From NCBI RefSeq assembly GCF_900110555.1, contig NZ_FOEE01000016.1:1-64000 (forward strand): DNA of 64,000 bases. The letters run 5' to 3'. The notes below the pieces were generated by a model. The model was not told the DNA's origin and made no database searches. It saw only the letters and a program-made list of their open reading frames with translations. The translations under genes and the position numbers were made by a program. This DNA comes from Trujillonella endophytica (lineage in GTDB: Bacteria; Actinomycetota; Actinomycetes; Mycobacteriales; Geodermatophilaceae). This document shows, one piece after another, positions 25,115 to 34,204 of the stretch. Position 1 is the stretch's first letter; the number at the start of each line of letters is the position of its first letter.

Positions 25115-25426
25115 GTGATCGTCGAGCTGGTGGGGGGCGCCGAGGAGCGTCCCGAGGTGCGGGTGGTCCACGTGGACGACCTGACCCGGGTGGTGCTCGC
25201 CCTCGGCGAGGTCACCGACGAGGAGGCCGACGGCCTGCTGCGCGAGGCCGGGCTGGGGCGCCTGGTGGACGCCGACACGGCCGTGCTGGACCCCGCGGCG
25301 CTGCGGACCGCGGCCGAGCCCGGCGCCACGGCCGGGGACTGGGCCGACCGCTGGGACGCCCTCGCCGCGTCGGCGGCGGACGACGGGATGCTGCACGTCC
25401 CGGTGCAGAGCGCCGCCGGGGCGTGA
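25115..25426 (+). CDS. small hypothetical protein downstream of menB
   Basis: A 103-residue acidic protein starting at GTG 25115, 13 bp after menB with AAAGGACTCCTCC before it, so almost certainly cotranscribed. It is rich in Val, Asp and Ala, without membrane segments or recognisable motifs. The second half (GDWADRWDALAASAADDGML) is helical. Function unknown. Confidence 0.7.
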   Translation: MIVELVGGAEERPEVRVVHVDDLTRVVLALGEVTDEEADGLLREAGLGRLVDADTAVLDPAALRTAAEPGATAGDWADRWDALAASAADDGMLHVPVQSAAGA

Positions 25427-25532
25427 CGACGCACACATAGCGGGAACGATCCTGGAGGGCCTCATTCCTTGTGGCCGGTCCATCGAGCGGCCAGGATGCT
25501 CCGGTGCGCAGGACCAGGGACGGGAGCACGGT

Positions 25533-26135
25533 GTGAGCGGGACCCCCGGTAGGCCGTTGAGTGCGGAGCTGTCCGAGCAACTCCTGTCCGTCGCGGTCGA
25601 GATCCTGGCCGAGGAGGGGTGGGGGCGGCTCAACAGCGACCGCGTCGCGGCCCGCGCCCGCGCCGGCAAGGCCGGCATCTACCGCCGCTGGCCCACGATG
25701 TCCGCGCTGGCCCGGCACGCGGTCAGCCGGTTCCGGCTGGTCGACCAGCCCGAGGACACCGGCTCGATCCGCGGTGACGTCGCCGTCCTGGTCGAGGGAT
25801 GGCGCCGGCCGTTGTCGCGCGAGGAGTGCGCCGTCGCCAGCCTCGTCGGCGCCGCCCGGCACGACGAGGAGCTCCGCGCCGGCCTCGACGCCGCGCTCGT
25901 TCACCCCCTCGCGGCCGCCGTCGCCGTCATCGGGGAGCGCGCGCAGGCCCGCGGGGAGGGCGTGCCCGAGGACCGCCTGGCCCTGCTCCGCTCGGTGCTC
26001 GAGGCGTTCCTCTGGCAGCGGTTCACCACTGCCGGCGGCGACGGCGCGATCCCGGCCGAGCGCCTCGACCGGCTCGTGGACGACGTCCTGATGCCGCTGG
26101 TCAGCGCGCCCGAGCGCGAGGCCGCCGCGGTCTGA
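25533..26135 (+). CDS. TetR family regulator
   Basis: A 200-residue regulator with the helix-turn-helix at ~20-60 (AVEILAEEGWGRLNSDRVAA, AGKAGIYRRWPTMSALARHA). The IYRRW sequence and following region resemble the TetR_C_11/AcrR-like group. The ligand is unknown. It converges with another TetR gene 10 bp downstream. No target operon is obvious. Confidence 0.9.
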   Translation: MSGTPGRPLSAELSEQLLSVAVEILAEEGWGRLNSDRVAARARAGKAGIYRRWPTMSALARHAVSRFRLVDQPEDTGSIRGDVAVLVEGWRRPLSREECAVASLVGAARHDEELRAGLDAALVHPLAAAVAVIGERAQARGEGVPEDRLALLRSVLEAFLWQRFTTAGGDGAIPAERLDRLVDDVLMPLVSAPEREAAAV

Positions 26136-26145
26136 TCGCGGGTCG

Positions 26146-26805
26146 CTACCGCTGCAGGCTCGCGCCGGAGTCCAGCGCCAGCGCCAGGCTGTCGAACACG
26201 CGGCCCGCCAGCGAGACCGCCTGACGGGCCCGGTCCACCGCGTCCTCGGGCTCGGGGAGCGGCCGGCGCGCCTCCGAGGCGATGGTGCGCACCGTGGCCA
26301 TCCACGTCGAGGCGACCAGGGCCGCGGTCAGGTGGACGTTCTCGCGCGAGGGCGCCCCGCCGTCCGACCACGCCTCCAGCAGCGCGTCCTCCAGGCGGGC
26401 CCGCGCCTGGTCGTTGAGCTCCCGCTCGTGGCTCTCCAGGGCGGGCGAGGCGGCCATCGTCGTCACCATCCGGCGCTGCGGGGTGTCGGCGAGCGCGGCG
26501 ACGTGCTCGCCGAGGACGCGCAGCAGCGCCTCCCGCAGGGCGGCCACCGGTGACTCATCGGGCCGCCGACCCCGGACCGCCTCGGCCGGCGCCTCCACCC
26601 ACGGGGTGCGGCCGGCGAAGAAGAGGTCCTCCTTCGTCGCGAAGTGGTTGAACACGGTCTGGACGGCGACGTCGGCCGTGGCCGCGATGTCGGAGATCGT
26701 CACGGCCTCGAAGCCGCGCTGGTCGAACAGCCGCTGGGCGGTCTCCAGCACCAGTTGCCGCGTCGCCGCCTTCTTCCGCGCGCGGCGGTCGCTGCCCTCA
26801 CTCAT
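26146..26805 (-). CDS. TetR family regulator
   Basis: A 219-residue regulator with a typical N-terminal DNA-binding domain (QRLFDQRGFEAVTISDIAAT, VQTVFNHFATKEDLFFA) at ~20-65. The helical C-terminal domain resembles actinobacterial mycofactocin- or fatty-acid-type TetR proteins, with no specific ligand. It lies 42 bp downstream of the DUF5946 gene on the same strand. Confidence 0.9.
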   Translation of the reverse strand: MSEGSDRRARKKAATRQLVLETAQRLFDQRGFEAVTISDIAATADVAVQTVFNHFATKEDLFFAGRTPWVEAPAEAVRGRRPDESPVAALREALLRVLGEHVAALADTPQRRMVTTMAASPALESHERELNDQARARLEDALLEAWSDGGAPSRENVHLTAALVASTWMATVRTIASEARRPLPEPEDAVDRARQAVSLAGRVFDSLALALDSGASLQR

Positions 26806-26847
26806 CGCTCATACCTTATCGACCCTGCGTGACGATCGCGTCCCGAG

Positions 26848-27312
26848 TCACGAACGGGCCGCCCGGCTCCAGTCCTCGGCGACGGTGCGGGCCCAGGTCT
26901 CCACGAGCGTCTCGAGCCCGACGACGTCCAGGTCGGCCGCGATGTCCGCCGGCGTCATCTGCCACGCGGCGGGTCGCTGGGGTGCGGGGTCGGGGTTCGG
27001 GTCGTCACCCAGCCGGCGCACGAGCGTGTCCAGCACGCCGTGGACGGCGCCCGGGTCGGCTGGGTCGGGGTGCTGCGCGGCGTAGGCGGTGTCGGCGAGG
27101 TGCACGGTGGCCGCGGCGGTCGCGTCGCTGCCGGCCTCCTCGCGGGCGCCCCGGGTGGTCTCCTCGAACAGCCGCCGGCACGCCGCCGCGGCGCCGTCGG
27201 CACCGGTCGAGCCCGGCGCGGGCGCGAGCACCGCCCCGCAACCGGGGCAGGCGGCCGGCTCCGGCCCGCCGGCCGACGCTGCCGGGGACGGGCGGCTGTG
27301 GGGTGCGGACAC
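26848..27312 (-). CDS. DUF5946 family protein
   Basis: A 154-residue protein with an N-terminal zinc-finger-like CPGCGAVLAP, a Cys in ACRRLFEE and DTAYAAQHPDPADPGAVHGV, the Cys/His pattern of DUF5946. Likely soluble and metal-binding; no known function. The GTG at 27312 follows AGGAGG. It is divergent from the alcohol dehydrogenase gene. Confidence 0.75.
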   Translation of the reverse strand: MSAPHSRPSPAASAGGPEPAACPGCGAVLAPAPGSTGADGAAAACRRLFEETTRGAREEAGSDATAAATVHLADTAYAAQHPDPADPGAVHGVLDTLVRRLGDDPNPDPAPQRPAAWQMTPADIAADLDVVGLETLVETWARTVAEDWSRAARS

Positions 27313-27448
27313 CGGCCCATCGTCCTCCTGTACGCACCGGTCCGCCGGGTGCGGGGCCCCGCCTTCCGGTCCCGGCCGGGAAGGGCATCCGGGATCCGGG
27401 GCAGACTGACGCCGACGTTCGGCGAGGGACGAAGGGAGCCGGTGCCCG

Positions 27449-28564
27449 GTGAGGACCACAGGAGCGGTGCTGTTCGAGCCGGAGACGGACTTCCGGATCG
27501 TCGAGCTCGAGGTCGTCGATCCCGGGCCCGGCGAGGTGCTGGTGGAGATGGCCTTCGCCGGGCTCTGCCACTCCGACGAGCACCTGCGGCACAGCAACCC
27601 CGGCGGGGCGTTCCCCATCGTCGGTGGTCACGAGGGCTCCGCCGTCGTCCGCGCGGTCGGGCCCGGTGTCACCCGCGTGGCCCCCGGCGACCACGTCGTC
27701 ACCAGTTTCCTGCCCGCCTGCGGGCACTGCCGGTACTGCGCCACCGGGCGCTCGAGCATCTGCGACGCCGGGGCCACGATCGCCACCGGCCGGCTGCCCA
27801 CCGGCACGCTGCCCTTCCGGCTGGACGACGGCCGCGAGCTCGGCGGGTTCTGCATGGTCGGCGCCTTCGCCCGGCACACCGTGCTGCACGAGTACTCCTG
27901 CGTGCGCATCGACCCGTCCGTGCCGCTGGACACCGCCGCGCTGCTGGCCTGCAGCGTGCCCACCGGGTGGGGCTCGGCCGTGTACGCCGGCGGGGTGCGG
28001 CCGGGGGACACGGTCGTCGTCGTCGGGCTGGGCGGGGTGGGGGTCAACGCGGTGCAGGGGGCCGTGCACGGGGGCGCGCTGCACGTGATCGGGGTGGACC
28101 CGGTGGAGATGAAGCGGACGTTCGCCGGTTCGGTCGGCGCCACGCACACGGTCGCCGACGCGACGGAGGCCGCCGTCCTGGCCCGCGAGCTCTCCCGGGG
28201 CACCGGCGCGGACGTCGTCGTCGTGACCGTCGGGAAGATGTCCGCCGAGGTGCACGCGGCGGCGAGCCGGTGCCTGGGCAAGGGCGGAACGATCGTGCTC
28301 ACCGCGCTGGCCGACCGGCCGGCCGAGGGCATGGTTCCCCTCAACGGCCAGGTCACGACAGCGTTCCAGCAGCGCGTGCAGGGAACGCTGTTCGGGAACT
28401 GCAACCCGTTCACCGACATCCCGCGGCTGCTGCGGATGCACGAGGAGGGCCGGCTGGAGCTCGACCGCCTCATCACCCGGCGGTACGGCCTCGACGAGCT
28501 GACGCAGGGTTACCGCGACCAGGCGGCCGGGGAGACGGTGCGGGGCCTGCTCGTCCACGGCTGA
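27449..28564 (+). CDS. zinc alcohol dehydrogenase, NDMA-dependent/MDR type
   Basis: A 371-residue medium-chain dehydrogenase. Catalytic-zinc ligands are Cys40 (GLCHSDEH) and His61-Glu62 (GGHEGS). Structural-zinc cysteines are 91, 94, 97 and 105 (CGHCRYCATGRSSIC). The cofactor motif is VVGLGGVGVNAVQGA near 190. It most resembles the NDMA-dependent (mycofactocin-linked) alcohol dehydrogenases with tightly bound NAD, but no mycofactocin genes are nearby. The GTG start follows GAAGGGAG. Confidence 0.88.
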   Translation: MRTTGAVLFEPETDFRIVELEVVDPGPGEVLVEMAFAGLCHSDEHLRHSNPGGAFPIVGGHEGSAVVRAVGPGVTRVAPGDHVVTSFLPACGHCRYCATGRSSICDAGATIATGRLPTGTLPFRLDDGRELGGFCMVGAFARHTVLHEYSCVRIDPSVPLDTAALLACSVPTGWGSAVYAGGVRPGDTVVVVGLGGVGVNAVQGAVHGGALHVIGVDPVEMKRTFAGSVGATHTVADATEAAVLARELSRGTGADVVVVTVGKMSAEVHAAASRCLGKGGTIVLTALADRPAEGMVPLNGQVTTAFQQRVQGTLFGNCNPFTDIPRLLRMHEEGRLELDRLITRRYGLDELTQGYRDQAAGETVRGLLVHG

Positions 28565-28604
28565 CCGCCCCGGCCCCGCCCCCGCCCCGCTCCCGCCCCC
28601 CGGG

Positions 28605-28668
28605 GCAATTTCGCGCTTCTGCGCGGTGCAATTTCGCGCTTCTGCCCGGTGCAGAAGCGCGGAATTGC
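28605..28668. repeat. 18-nt palindromic repeat family, locus 4 (two inverted, one direct)
   Basis: GCAATTTCGCGCTTCTGC at 28605-28622 and 28628-28645, then the opposite orientation GCAGAAGCGCGGAATTGC at 28651-28668. The last two can form a hairpin of 17-18 bp around CCGGT. It lies between the dehydrogenase and HAD genes. Confidence 0.88.
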
Positions 28669-28722
28669 CCAGGTCGGGGGGCCCGCGGTTGCCCCGGGGG
28701 GCGGGCGGGCAGAGGTGCGGCC

Positions 28723-29388
28723 ATGCCCGCATCCACGATCGCCGTCCTCGACGTCGACGGCACCCTCGTCGACAGCAACTACCAGCACGCGCTGGCCTGG
28801 TACCGGGCGTTCCGTTCGCTGGGCGAGACCTTTCCGATCTGGCGGATCCACCGGCTGATCGGCATGGGCGGCGACCAGCTCGTCGCGGCGATCGGCGGGG
28901 ACGCGCTGGAGGAGCGGATCGGGGAGCAGGCCCGCGCCCGGTGGGTCGAGGAGGCCGACCCGCTCATGGCGGAGGTGGCGGCGCTGCCCGGCGCGCGCGA
29001 CCTGCTCGTGGCGCTGAAGGAGCGCGGGCACCGGCTGGTGCTGGCCAGCTCGGGCAAGCCGCACCACGTGGACCTCGCCCTCGACCTGCTCGGCGCCCGC
29101 GACGTCGCCGACGCCTGGACCACCGGCGACGACGTCGAGGAGACCAAGCCCGCGCCCGACCTGCTGCAGGTGGCGCTGCACCGGCTGGGTGCCCCGGACG
29201 ACGCACCGAGCGTGCTGGTCGGCGACTCGGTCTGGGACGTCAAGGCCGCCGACGCCGCGGGCATGCCGGCGCTGGTGGTGCGGTCCGGCGGCTTCGGGGA
29301 CGACGAGCTGTCCGACGCCGGCGCCCTGGCCATCTTCGACACCCCGGGGGACCTGGCGGCGAACCTGCACGACACGCCCCTGGCCTGA
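28723..29388 (+). CDS. HAD-superfamily phosphatase
   Basis: A 221-residue haloacid-dehalogenase hydrolase with the nucleophile motif VLDVDGTLVDSN at ~8-18, a helical cap domain, motif II LASSGKP, Lys in EETKPAPDLL and motif IV VLVGDSVWDVKAADAAG. It is similar to phosphoglycolate/beta-phosphoglucomutase-like enzymes. ATG 28723 starts the first strand. Substrate unknown. Confidence 0.9.
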   Translation: MPASTIAVLDVDGTLVDSNYQHALAWYRAFRSLGETFPIWRIHRLIGMGGDQLVAAIGGDALEERIGEQARARWVEEADPLMAEVAALPGARDLLVALKERGHRLVLASSGKPHHVDLALDLLGARDVADAWTTGDDVEETKPAPDLLQVALHRLGAPDDAPSVLVGDSVWDVKAADAAGMPALVVRSGGFGDDELSDAGALAIFDTPGDLAANLHDTPLA

Positions 29389-29592
29389 CCGCGGCCCGGG
29401 TCGGAGTGCTGGCCCGAAGGCGTCGGGACGTGACCGGCGTGCGCGGGCTCGACTGCGGAGTGTGACGAGGAGGTGGCTGTATCGGGGCGTTCGCGGGAGA
29501 TGCCTTCACTCAGGGTAGCCGGATGAAGGGATCGGTCCTACCGTCGACTGCCGGCCGCCGCCGAGGACTCGCCGAGACGGGAGGGTGCGCCG

Positions 29593-30273
29593 ATGTCAGG
29601 ACCGAGACCGAGGACGGCAGCCGTGCGCGTGTGGACGCTCGATCTCCATGACCCGCACTGGGACGAGGCCGCGGCGGCGCGGCTGCTGCTGCCGGCGGAG
29701 CGCCGGCGTGCCGGGGAAGGGACGCCGGAGGTGGCCCGTCGACGAGTCCTCCTCCGGTCGGCGCTGCGCCGCGTCCTCGGGCGGCTGCTGGGCATGGCAC
29801 CACAGGATGTGCCGTTGGACGTCCGGGCCGGCCGGCCGGTGCTCTCCGGCGGCGCGGCGCACCTCGCCGTCAGCTCCAGCAGCAGCGGCGCGCTGGGTGT
29901 CGTGGCCGTCTCGCGGAGCGGGGGCCTGGGTATCGACGTGGAGCGGCTGGACGAGGGGTTCCGGCTCGCCGCGGAACGGGATTGGCTCACCGAGGCCGAG
30001 GCAGGGGCGATCGCCCGGCGAGGGCCGAGCGAGCAGCCGTCGCTGCTGCTGCGCTGCTGGACGCAGAAGGAGGCGGTCCTCAAGGCCGCCGGGGTGGGAC
30101 TGTGGCGGCCCCCTCGGAGCGTGTCCACGCCGCTGTCGGCGCGCGGGCGGGTGGGGCCGTGGTCCGTGGGGCCGGTCCCGCTGCCGGCGCCGTACGTGGG
30201 CAGCGTGGCGGTGGACTCCCGCCGGTCGCCGCGTGTCCGGGTCGCCCGGCTGGCCCCGGCGGGCTGCGCATGA
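29593..30273 (+). CDS. 4'-phosphopantetheinyl transferase (Sfp type)
   Basis: A 226-residue transferase with the Mg-binding GIDVERLDEGF and the CWTQKEAVLKAAGVGL motif of Sfp/Gsp-type enzymes, plus the conserved RLLGMAPQDVPL region. It attaches the coenzyme-A arm to a carrier-protein serine. The stop overlaps the start of the next gene (ATGA at 30270-30273). That gene encodes a carrier domain, so the transferase is probably dedicated to it. The 204-bp gap upstream contains no gene and probably the promoter. Confidence 0.9.
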   Translation: MSGPRPRTAAVRVWTLDLHDPHWDEAAAARLLLPAERRRAGEGTPEVARRRVLLRSALRRVLGRLLGMAPQDVPLDVRAGRPVLSGGAAHLAVSSSSSGALGVVAVSRSGGLGIDVERLDEGFRLAAERDWLTEAEAGAIARRGPSEQPSLLLRCWTQKEAVLKAAGVGLWRPPRSVSTPLSARGRVGPWSVGPVPLPAPYVGSVAVDSRRSPRVRVARLAPAGCA

Positions 30274-33236
30274 CCGCCCTCTCCGCCCCGCCCCCGCGGT
30301 CGGCCGGGCGGGTGGGCCGGACGCAGCTGATGGAGTTCCGGGAACTGTGCGAGGAGGCGTCCGGGGAGGACCTCAGCGGGGCGCCGGCGCTGCACCGCTG
30401 GTCGGTCACGCGGTCGGAGCAGTTCTGGCGGACGTTCCTCGACTGGTCGCAGCTGCTCTGGGAGGGCTCGGCCGAGCCGGTGCTGACCGGCGCCGACGTG
30501 CGCCGGGACCGCTTCTTCCCCGGCGTCCGCCTGAACTACACCGAGAACCTGCTGCGCCGGCTGGACGAGGAGACGGAGCGAGCGCCCGCGCTGACCTCGG
30601 TGCACGGGGACGGCACCGCGCGGACCTGGACCCGCGCGGAACTGCGGCGGGAGGTGGAGCGGACGGGCGCGGCGCTGGCCGCCCTCGGCGTCGAACGCGG
30701 CCAGCGGGTCGTGGTCATCGCCCCGAACCATGCGGGCGTCGCGATCGTGGCGCTGGCGGGGGCATCGCTCGGCGCCACCCTGTCGACGGCGACCCCGGAC
30801 ATGGGGGTGGAGACGCTGGTGGGGCGGTTCGAGCAGGTGGCGCCCGCTTGCCTGGTCGTCGACCGGCGTGGCATGGACAAGGGAGCACAGACCGCGGACG
30901 TCGTCCTCACCGAGCTCCTGCGCAGGCTCCCCTCCGTACGCCTCGTCCTCGTGCTCGATCCGGGGCCGCTGCCGGACCCGGACGGCGTCCCGGTCCGGCG
31001 ACTGGCCGACCGGGTGGCCGCGGTCCCGGCCGACGGTCCCGCGCCGCACTGGCCCCGGCTTCCCTTCGACCACCCGCTCTGGGTGATGTTCACCTCAGGC
31101 ACGACAGGTCCGCCCAAGCCCCTGGTCCACGGGGCAGGAGGCTCGCTCATCGAGCACGTCAAGGAGCACCGCCTGCACGGCGACCTCGACAGCCGCGACA
31201 CGCTCTACTTCCACACGACGACCGCCTGGATGATGTGGAACTGGCAGCTCTCGGCCCTGGCGGTGGGTGCGCACGTCGTCGTGTACGACGGCCCGGTCAC
31301 CGGCCCCGAGACGCTGTGGGAGCTTGCCGCCCGGCACCACGTCACCGTGTTCGGCACGAGTCCGGCCTACTTGCAGGTGTGCCAGGACGAGGGCTACCGC
31401 CCCCGCGACTCCCTGGACCTGACCGCCCTCCGCGCGGTGCTGTGCACCGGAGCAGTGCTGCACGATTGGCAGTACGCGTGGTTCGCCGACGCGGTCGGAG
31501 ATCCGCCGCTGCAGTCGATCTCCGGGGGGACCGACATCGTCGGGTGCTTCGTCCTCGGGCATCCGGAGCAGCCGGTGCGGGCCGGGCGGTGCTCGTCGCT
31601 CTCCCTGGGGCTCGACGTCGCCGCCTTCGACGACGAGGGCCGTCCCGTCCTCGGCGTCGCCGGTGAGCTGGTGTGCCGGCGCCCCTTTCCGTCCCGGCCC
31701 GTCGGTCTTCTGGCCGATTCCGACGGATCCCGCTTCACCGCCGCCTACTTCGCCCACTTCCCCGGGGTGTGGACACACGGAGATCGGATCGAGATCGGCG
31801 CGGACGGCTCGGCCCGCATGTTCGGCCGGTCCGACGGTGTGCTGATGGTGGACGGGGTCCGGATCGGGCCGACGGAGATCTATGCCATCGTCCGCGCGAT
31901 CCCCGGCATCGCCGACGCCATGGCCGTCGAGCAGGAGCGCCACGCAGGGGGGAGCCGGCTGGTGCTGCTGGTCGTCCTGCGTCCGGGGGTGCGACTCGAC
32001 GAGGCGTTCACCCAGCGGATCAGGTCGGTCCTGCGCAACCAGGGCTCGCCGGCGCACGTTCCCTCGCGCATCCTCGCCGTCCCCGAACTCCCGCGGACAC
32101 ACAGCGGCAAACCGTCGGAGCAGGCGGTACGGGACACGCTCGACGGCCGGCCGGTCCGCAATGCCGCCGCCCTTCGGAACCCGGGGTCGCTGCTCGAGAT
32201 CGGTGCCGCCGCGGCCGGGGGAGACCCTGCCGCGGACGATGCCGTCCCGGCGGCGGAGATGCCGGGCTCCTCGGCGCGGTCCGCGACGGCGGTCGCGATC
32301 GCGACCGCGTTCCGAGAGGTCCTGGGTCGGCCGGCTCCCGAGGAGGTCTCCTTCTTCGACCTCGGTGGCACGTCGCGCCAGTCCATGACGCTGCTGCGCC
32401 GGCTGAGGGTCGAGCTGGACCGCCCGGTGGAGATGGCCGATCTCCTGGCGGCTCCCTCGGTGCGTGAACTCGCGTCGCTCCTCGCCGACCGCAGGCCGGA
32501 GGATCCCGGAGTTCGCACGCTCCGAGGCGGCAACCCCGCTGTGCCGCCTCTGCACGTCGTCCACGGGGCGCACGGTGACCTCGACAGCTATGTCGCTCTG
32601 GTCGAACGGCTCGCCACGTCGGCGCCGGTGGTGGGTCTGCTGGGGCGGCTGGCCGCGCCGGACGGGCAGCGGCTCCCACTCGAGGACGTGGCGGCCGCGC
32701 ACGCGGCCACGATCGATGCCGGACAGCCCGAGGGGCCGGTGCGCCTGCTGGGCTACTCCTTCGGCGGGTTGGTAGCCCTGGAGTCGGCCCGTCGACTGGC
32801 CGCGGCCGGCCGCGACATCGGGTTCATCGGCCTGCTGGACGTCCGCCTGCCGTACGCCAGCCTCACGCGGTGGCAGGGGTTCCTGCGGCGCCTCGCCGGG
32901 GGGCTGGCGCTGGTCGTTCCCGGCATCACGGAGGAGAGCCTGGCCACGGCGTTCCGCGACCGGTTGCGCAGCGGGGACCTCCCGGCAGACCGGGCCGTCC
33001 TCCGCGACTCCGCGCGGGTGTACGAGGCCTTCCGCGTGCCCCCCTATGCCGGGCCGGTCACGTACTTCCGGGTGCGCCGGCGCATCCCGCTGATCGCCCA
33101 CCTCCTACCCGTGTGGCGGCGGCTCCTGCCCGCGCTGGACGTGGTCGACGTCCGGGGCACGCACAACGGGATGCTCGCCGAGAAGCATGCGGAAGATCTC
33201 GCCGCGAGGGTGTCGGCCGCACTGGCACGCACCTAG
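30270..33236 (+). CDS. acetoacetyl-CoA-synthetase-like / carrier protein / thioesterase fusion
   Basis: A 988-residue three-domain protein. Residues ~20-650 resemble acetoacetyl-CoA synthetase: FFPGVRLNYTENLLRR, P-loop TSGTTGPPKP at 275-284, TTTAWMMWNWQLSALAVGA, SISGGTDIVGCFVLG, AYFAHFPGVWTHGDR and catalytic Lys614 in RTHSGKPSE. Residues ~685-765 are a carrier domain, FFDLGGTSRQSM, with phosphopantetheine site Ser702. Residues ~780-988 are an alpha/beta thioesterase: GYSFGGLVAL with Ser830 and GTHNGML with His965. It reads as a one-module NRPS-like enzyme that activates a small keto or hydroxy acid, loads it on its carrier and releases or dimerises it. Product unknown. Confidence 0.88.
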   Translation: MTALSAPPPRSAGRVGRTQLMEFRELCEEASGEDLSGAPALHRWSVTRSEQFWRTFLDWSQLLWEGSAEPVLTGADVRRDRFFPGVRLNYTENLLRRLDEETERAPALTSVHGDGTARTWTRAELRREVERTGAALAALGVERGQRVVVIAPNHAGVAIVALAGASLGATLSTATPDMGVETLVGRFEQVAPACLVVDRRGMDKGAQTADVVLTELLRRLPSVRLVLVLDPGPLPDPDGVPVRRLADRVAAVPADGPAPHWPRLPFDHPLWVMFTSGTTGPPKPLVHGAGGSLIEHVKEHRLHGDLDSRDTLYFHTTTAWMMWNWQLSALAVGAHVVVYDGPVTGPETLWELAARHHVTVFGTSPAYLQVCQDEGYRPRDSLDLTALRAVLCTGAVLHDWQYAWFADAVGDPPLQSISGGTDIVGCFVLGHPEQPVRAGRCSSLSLGLDVAAFDDEGRPVLGVAGELVCRRPFPSRPVGLLADSDGSRFTAAYFAHFPGVWTHGDRIEIGADGSARMFGRSDGVLMVDGVRIGPTEIYAIVRAIPGIADAMAVEQERHAGGSRLVLLVVLRPGVRLDEAFTQRIRSVLRNQGSPAHVPSRILAVPELPRTHSGKPSEQAVRDTLDGRPVRNAAALRNPGSLLEIGAAAAGGDPAADDAVPAAEMPGSSARSATAVAIATAFREVLGRPAPEEVSFFDLGGTSRQSMTLLRRLRVELDRPVEMADLLAAPSVRELASLLADRRPEDPGVRTLRGGNPAVPPLHVVHGAHGDLDSYVALVERLATSAPVVGLLGRLAAPDGQRLPLEDVAAAHAATIDAGQPEGPVRLLGYSFGGLVALESARRLAAAGRDIGFIGLLDVRLPYASLTRWQGFLRRLAGGLALVVPGITEESLATAFRDRLRSGDLPADRAVLRDSARVYEAFRVPPYAGPVTYFRVRRRIPLIAHLLPVWRRLLPALDVVDVRGTHNGMLAEKHAEDLAARVSAALART

Positions 33237-34204
33237 GCGAAGGCGGCGCGGAGGGCTCGGTACTCCGGGAGCGAGGTCATGGGCGGGCGCTCGTCGACGG
33301 CCACCGGGCTGCTGTAGGGCTCGAAGCCGTCCTCGCCGTGCCGGAACTGGGTGAGCAGCCCGTGGACGGCGCGGTCGTGCCCGGCGCGCGCGAGCACGGC
33401 CGAGACCACCTGGCCGGCCATCCGGCTCAGCGCGTCCTGCGTCTGCGAGGTGTGCCGCCGCACGCCCAGGTCCACCTGGGCCAGCCCGGACAGACCGATC
33501 AGCTCCACGAGGTCCAGCAGCAGGCCGACCTCGACGCCGTACCCGGAGGAGAAGGGCACCTGCTCGAGGAACTCCCGGCGGCCCGCGTACTCCCCGGCCA
33601 GCGGCTGGACGACGCCGGCGAGCTCGGGCCACAGCGCGTTGAGCAGCGGTCGCGCGGTCAGCTCGGTCACCCGGCCGCCGCCGGCGGGGCTGGTGACGCC
33701 GTCGACGCTCAGCGGGCGGGTGTAGCAGCCCTTCACGTAGCCGACGGTCGGGTCGGTCAGCAGCGGGCCGACCAGCGCGGGCACGTAGTGGGCGACGTCG
33801 CCGAGCAGGTCGGCGTCGTGGAAGACGATCAGGTCACCGGTGGTGGCGGCCAGCGACTTCCACAGCGCCTCGCCCTTGCCGGGGCGGGTGCCGTGCGCGG
33901 GCAGGACGTCGGCGGTGGCGACGACGTCGGCTCCGGCGGCCCGGGCCGCCGCGGCCGTCGCGTCGGTCGAGTCGGAGTCGACGACGACGAGCTCGTCGAC
34001 CAGGGGCACGCGGCGCATCCAGCGGTCGACGATGTCGGCGGCCAGGCGCCCGACGGTCGCCTCCTCGTCGCGGGCGGGCAGGACGACGCTGATCCGGTGG
34101 CCGCCGCGCCGCTTGGCCCGCAGCAGCGCCGCCGCGTCGACCTCGGTCAGGGACGCGGCGGACGTCGTCCGCGTCTCGAACCAGGCTCGCGCGTCGGGTC
34201 TCAC
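33233..34204 (-). CDS. gpgS: glucosyl-3-phosphoglycerate synthase
   Basis: A 323-residue GT-A glycosyltransferase matching GpgS: nucleotide-binding ISVVLPARDEEATVGRL, DELVVVDSDSTDATAA, metal-binding FHDADLLG, and the GpgS signature GGGRVTELTARPLLN / VQPLAGEYAGRR / SGYGVEVGLLLD. It transfers glucose from an NDP-glucose to 3-phosphoglycerate, the first step to glucosylglycerate and methylglucose lipopolysaccharide. The GTG start overlaps the upstream stop by 4 bp. It is the last gene of a four-gene operon, and its stop shares CTAG with the convergent synthetase gene. No GpgP phosphatase is adjacent. Confidence 0.92.
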   Translation of the reverse strand: MRPDARAWFETRTTSAASLTEVDAAALLRAKRRGGHRISVVLPARDEEATVGRLAADIVDRWMRRVPLVDELVVVDSDSTDATAAAARAAGADVVATADVLPAHGTRPGKGEALWKSLAATTGDLIVFHDADLLGDVAHYVPALVGPLLTDPTVGYVKGCYTRPLSVDGVTSPAGGGRVTELTARPLLNALWPELAGVVQPLAGEYAGRREFLEQVPFSSGYGVEVGLLLDLVELIGLSGLAQVDLGVRRHTSQTQDALSRMAGQVVSAVLARAGHDRAVHGLLTQFRHGEDGFEPYSSPVAVDERPPMTSLPEYRALRAAFA

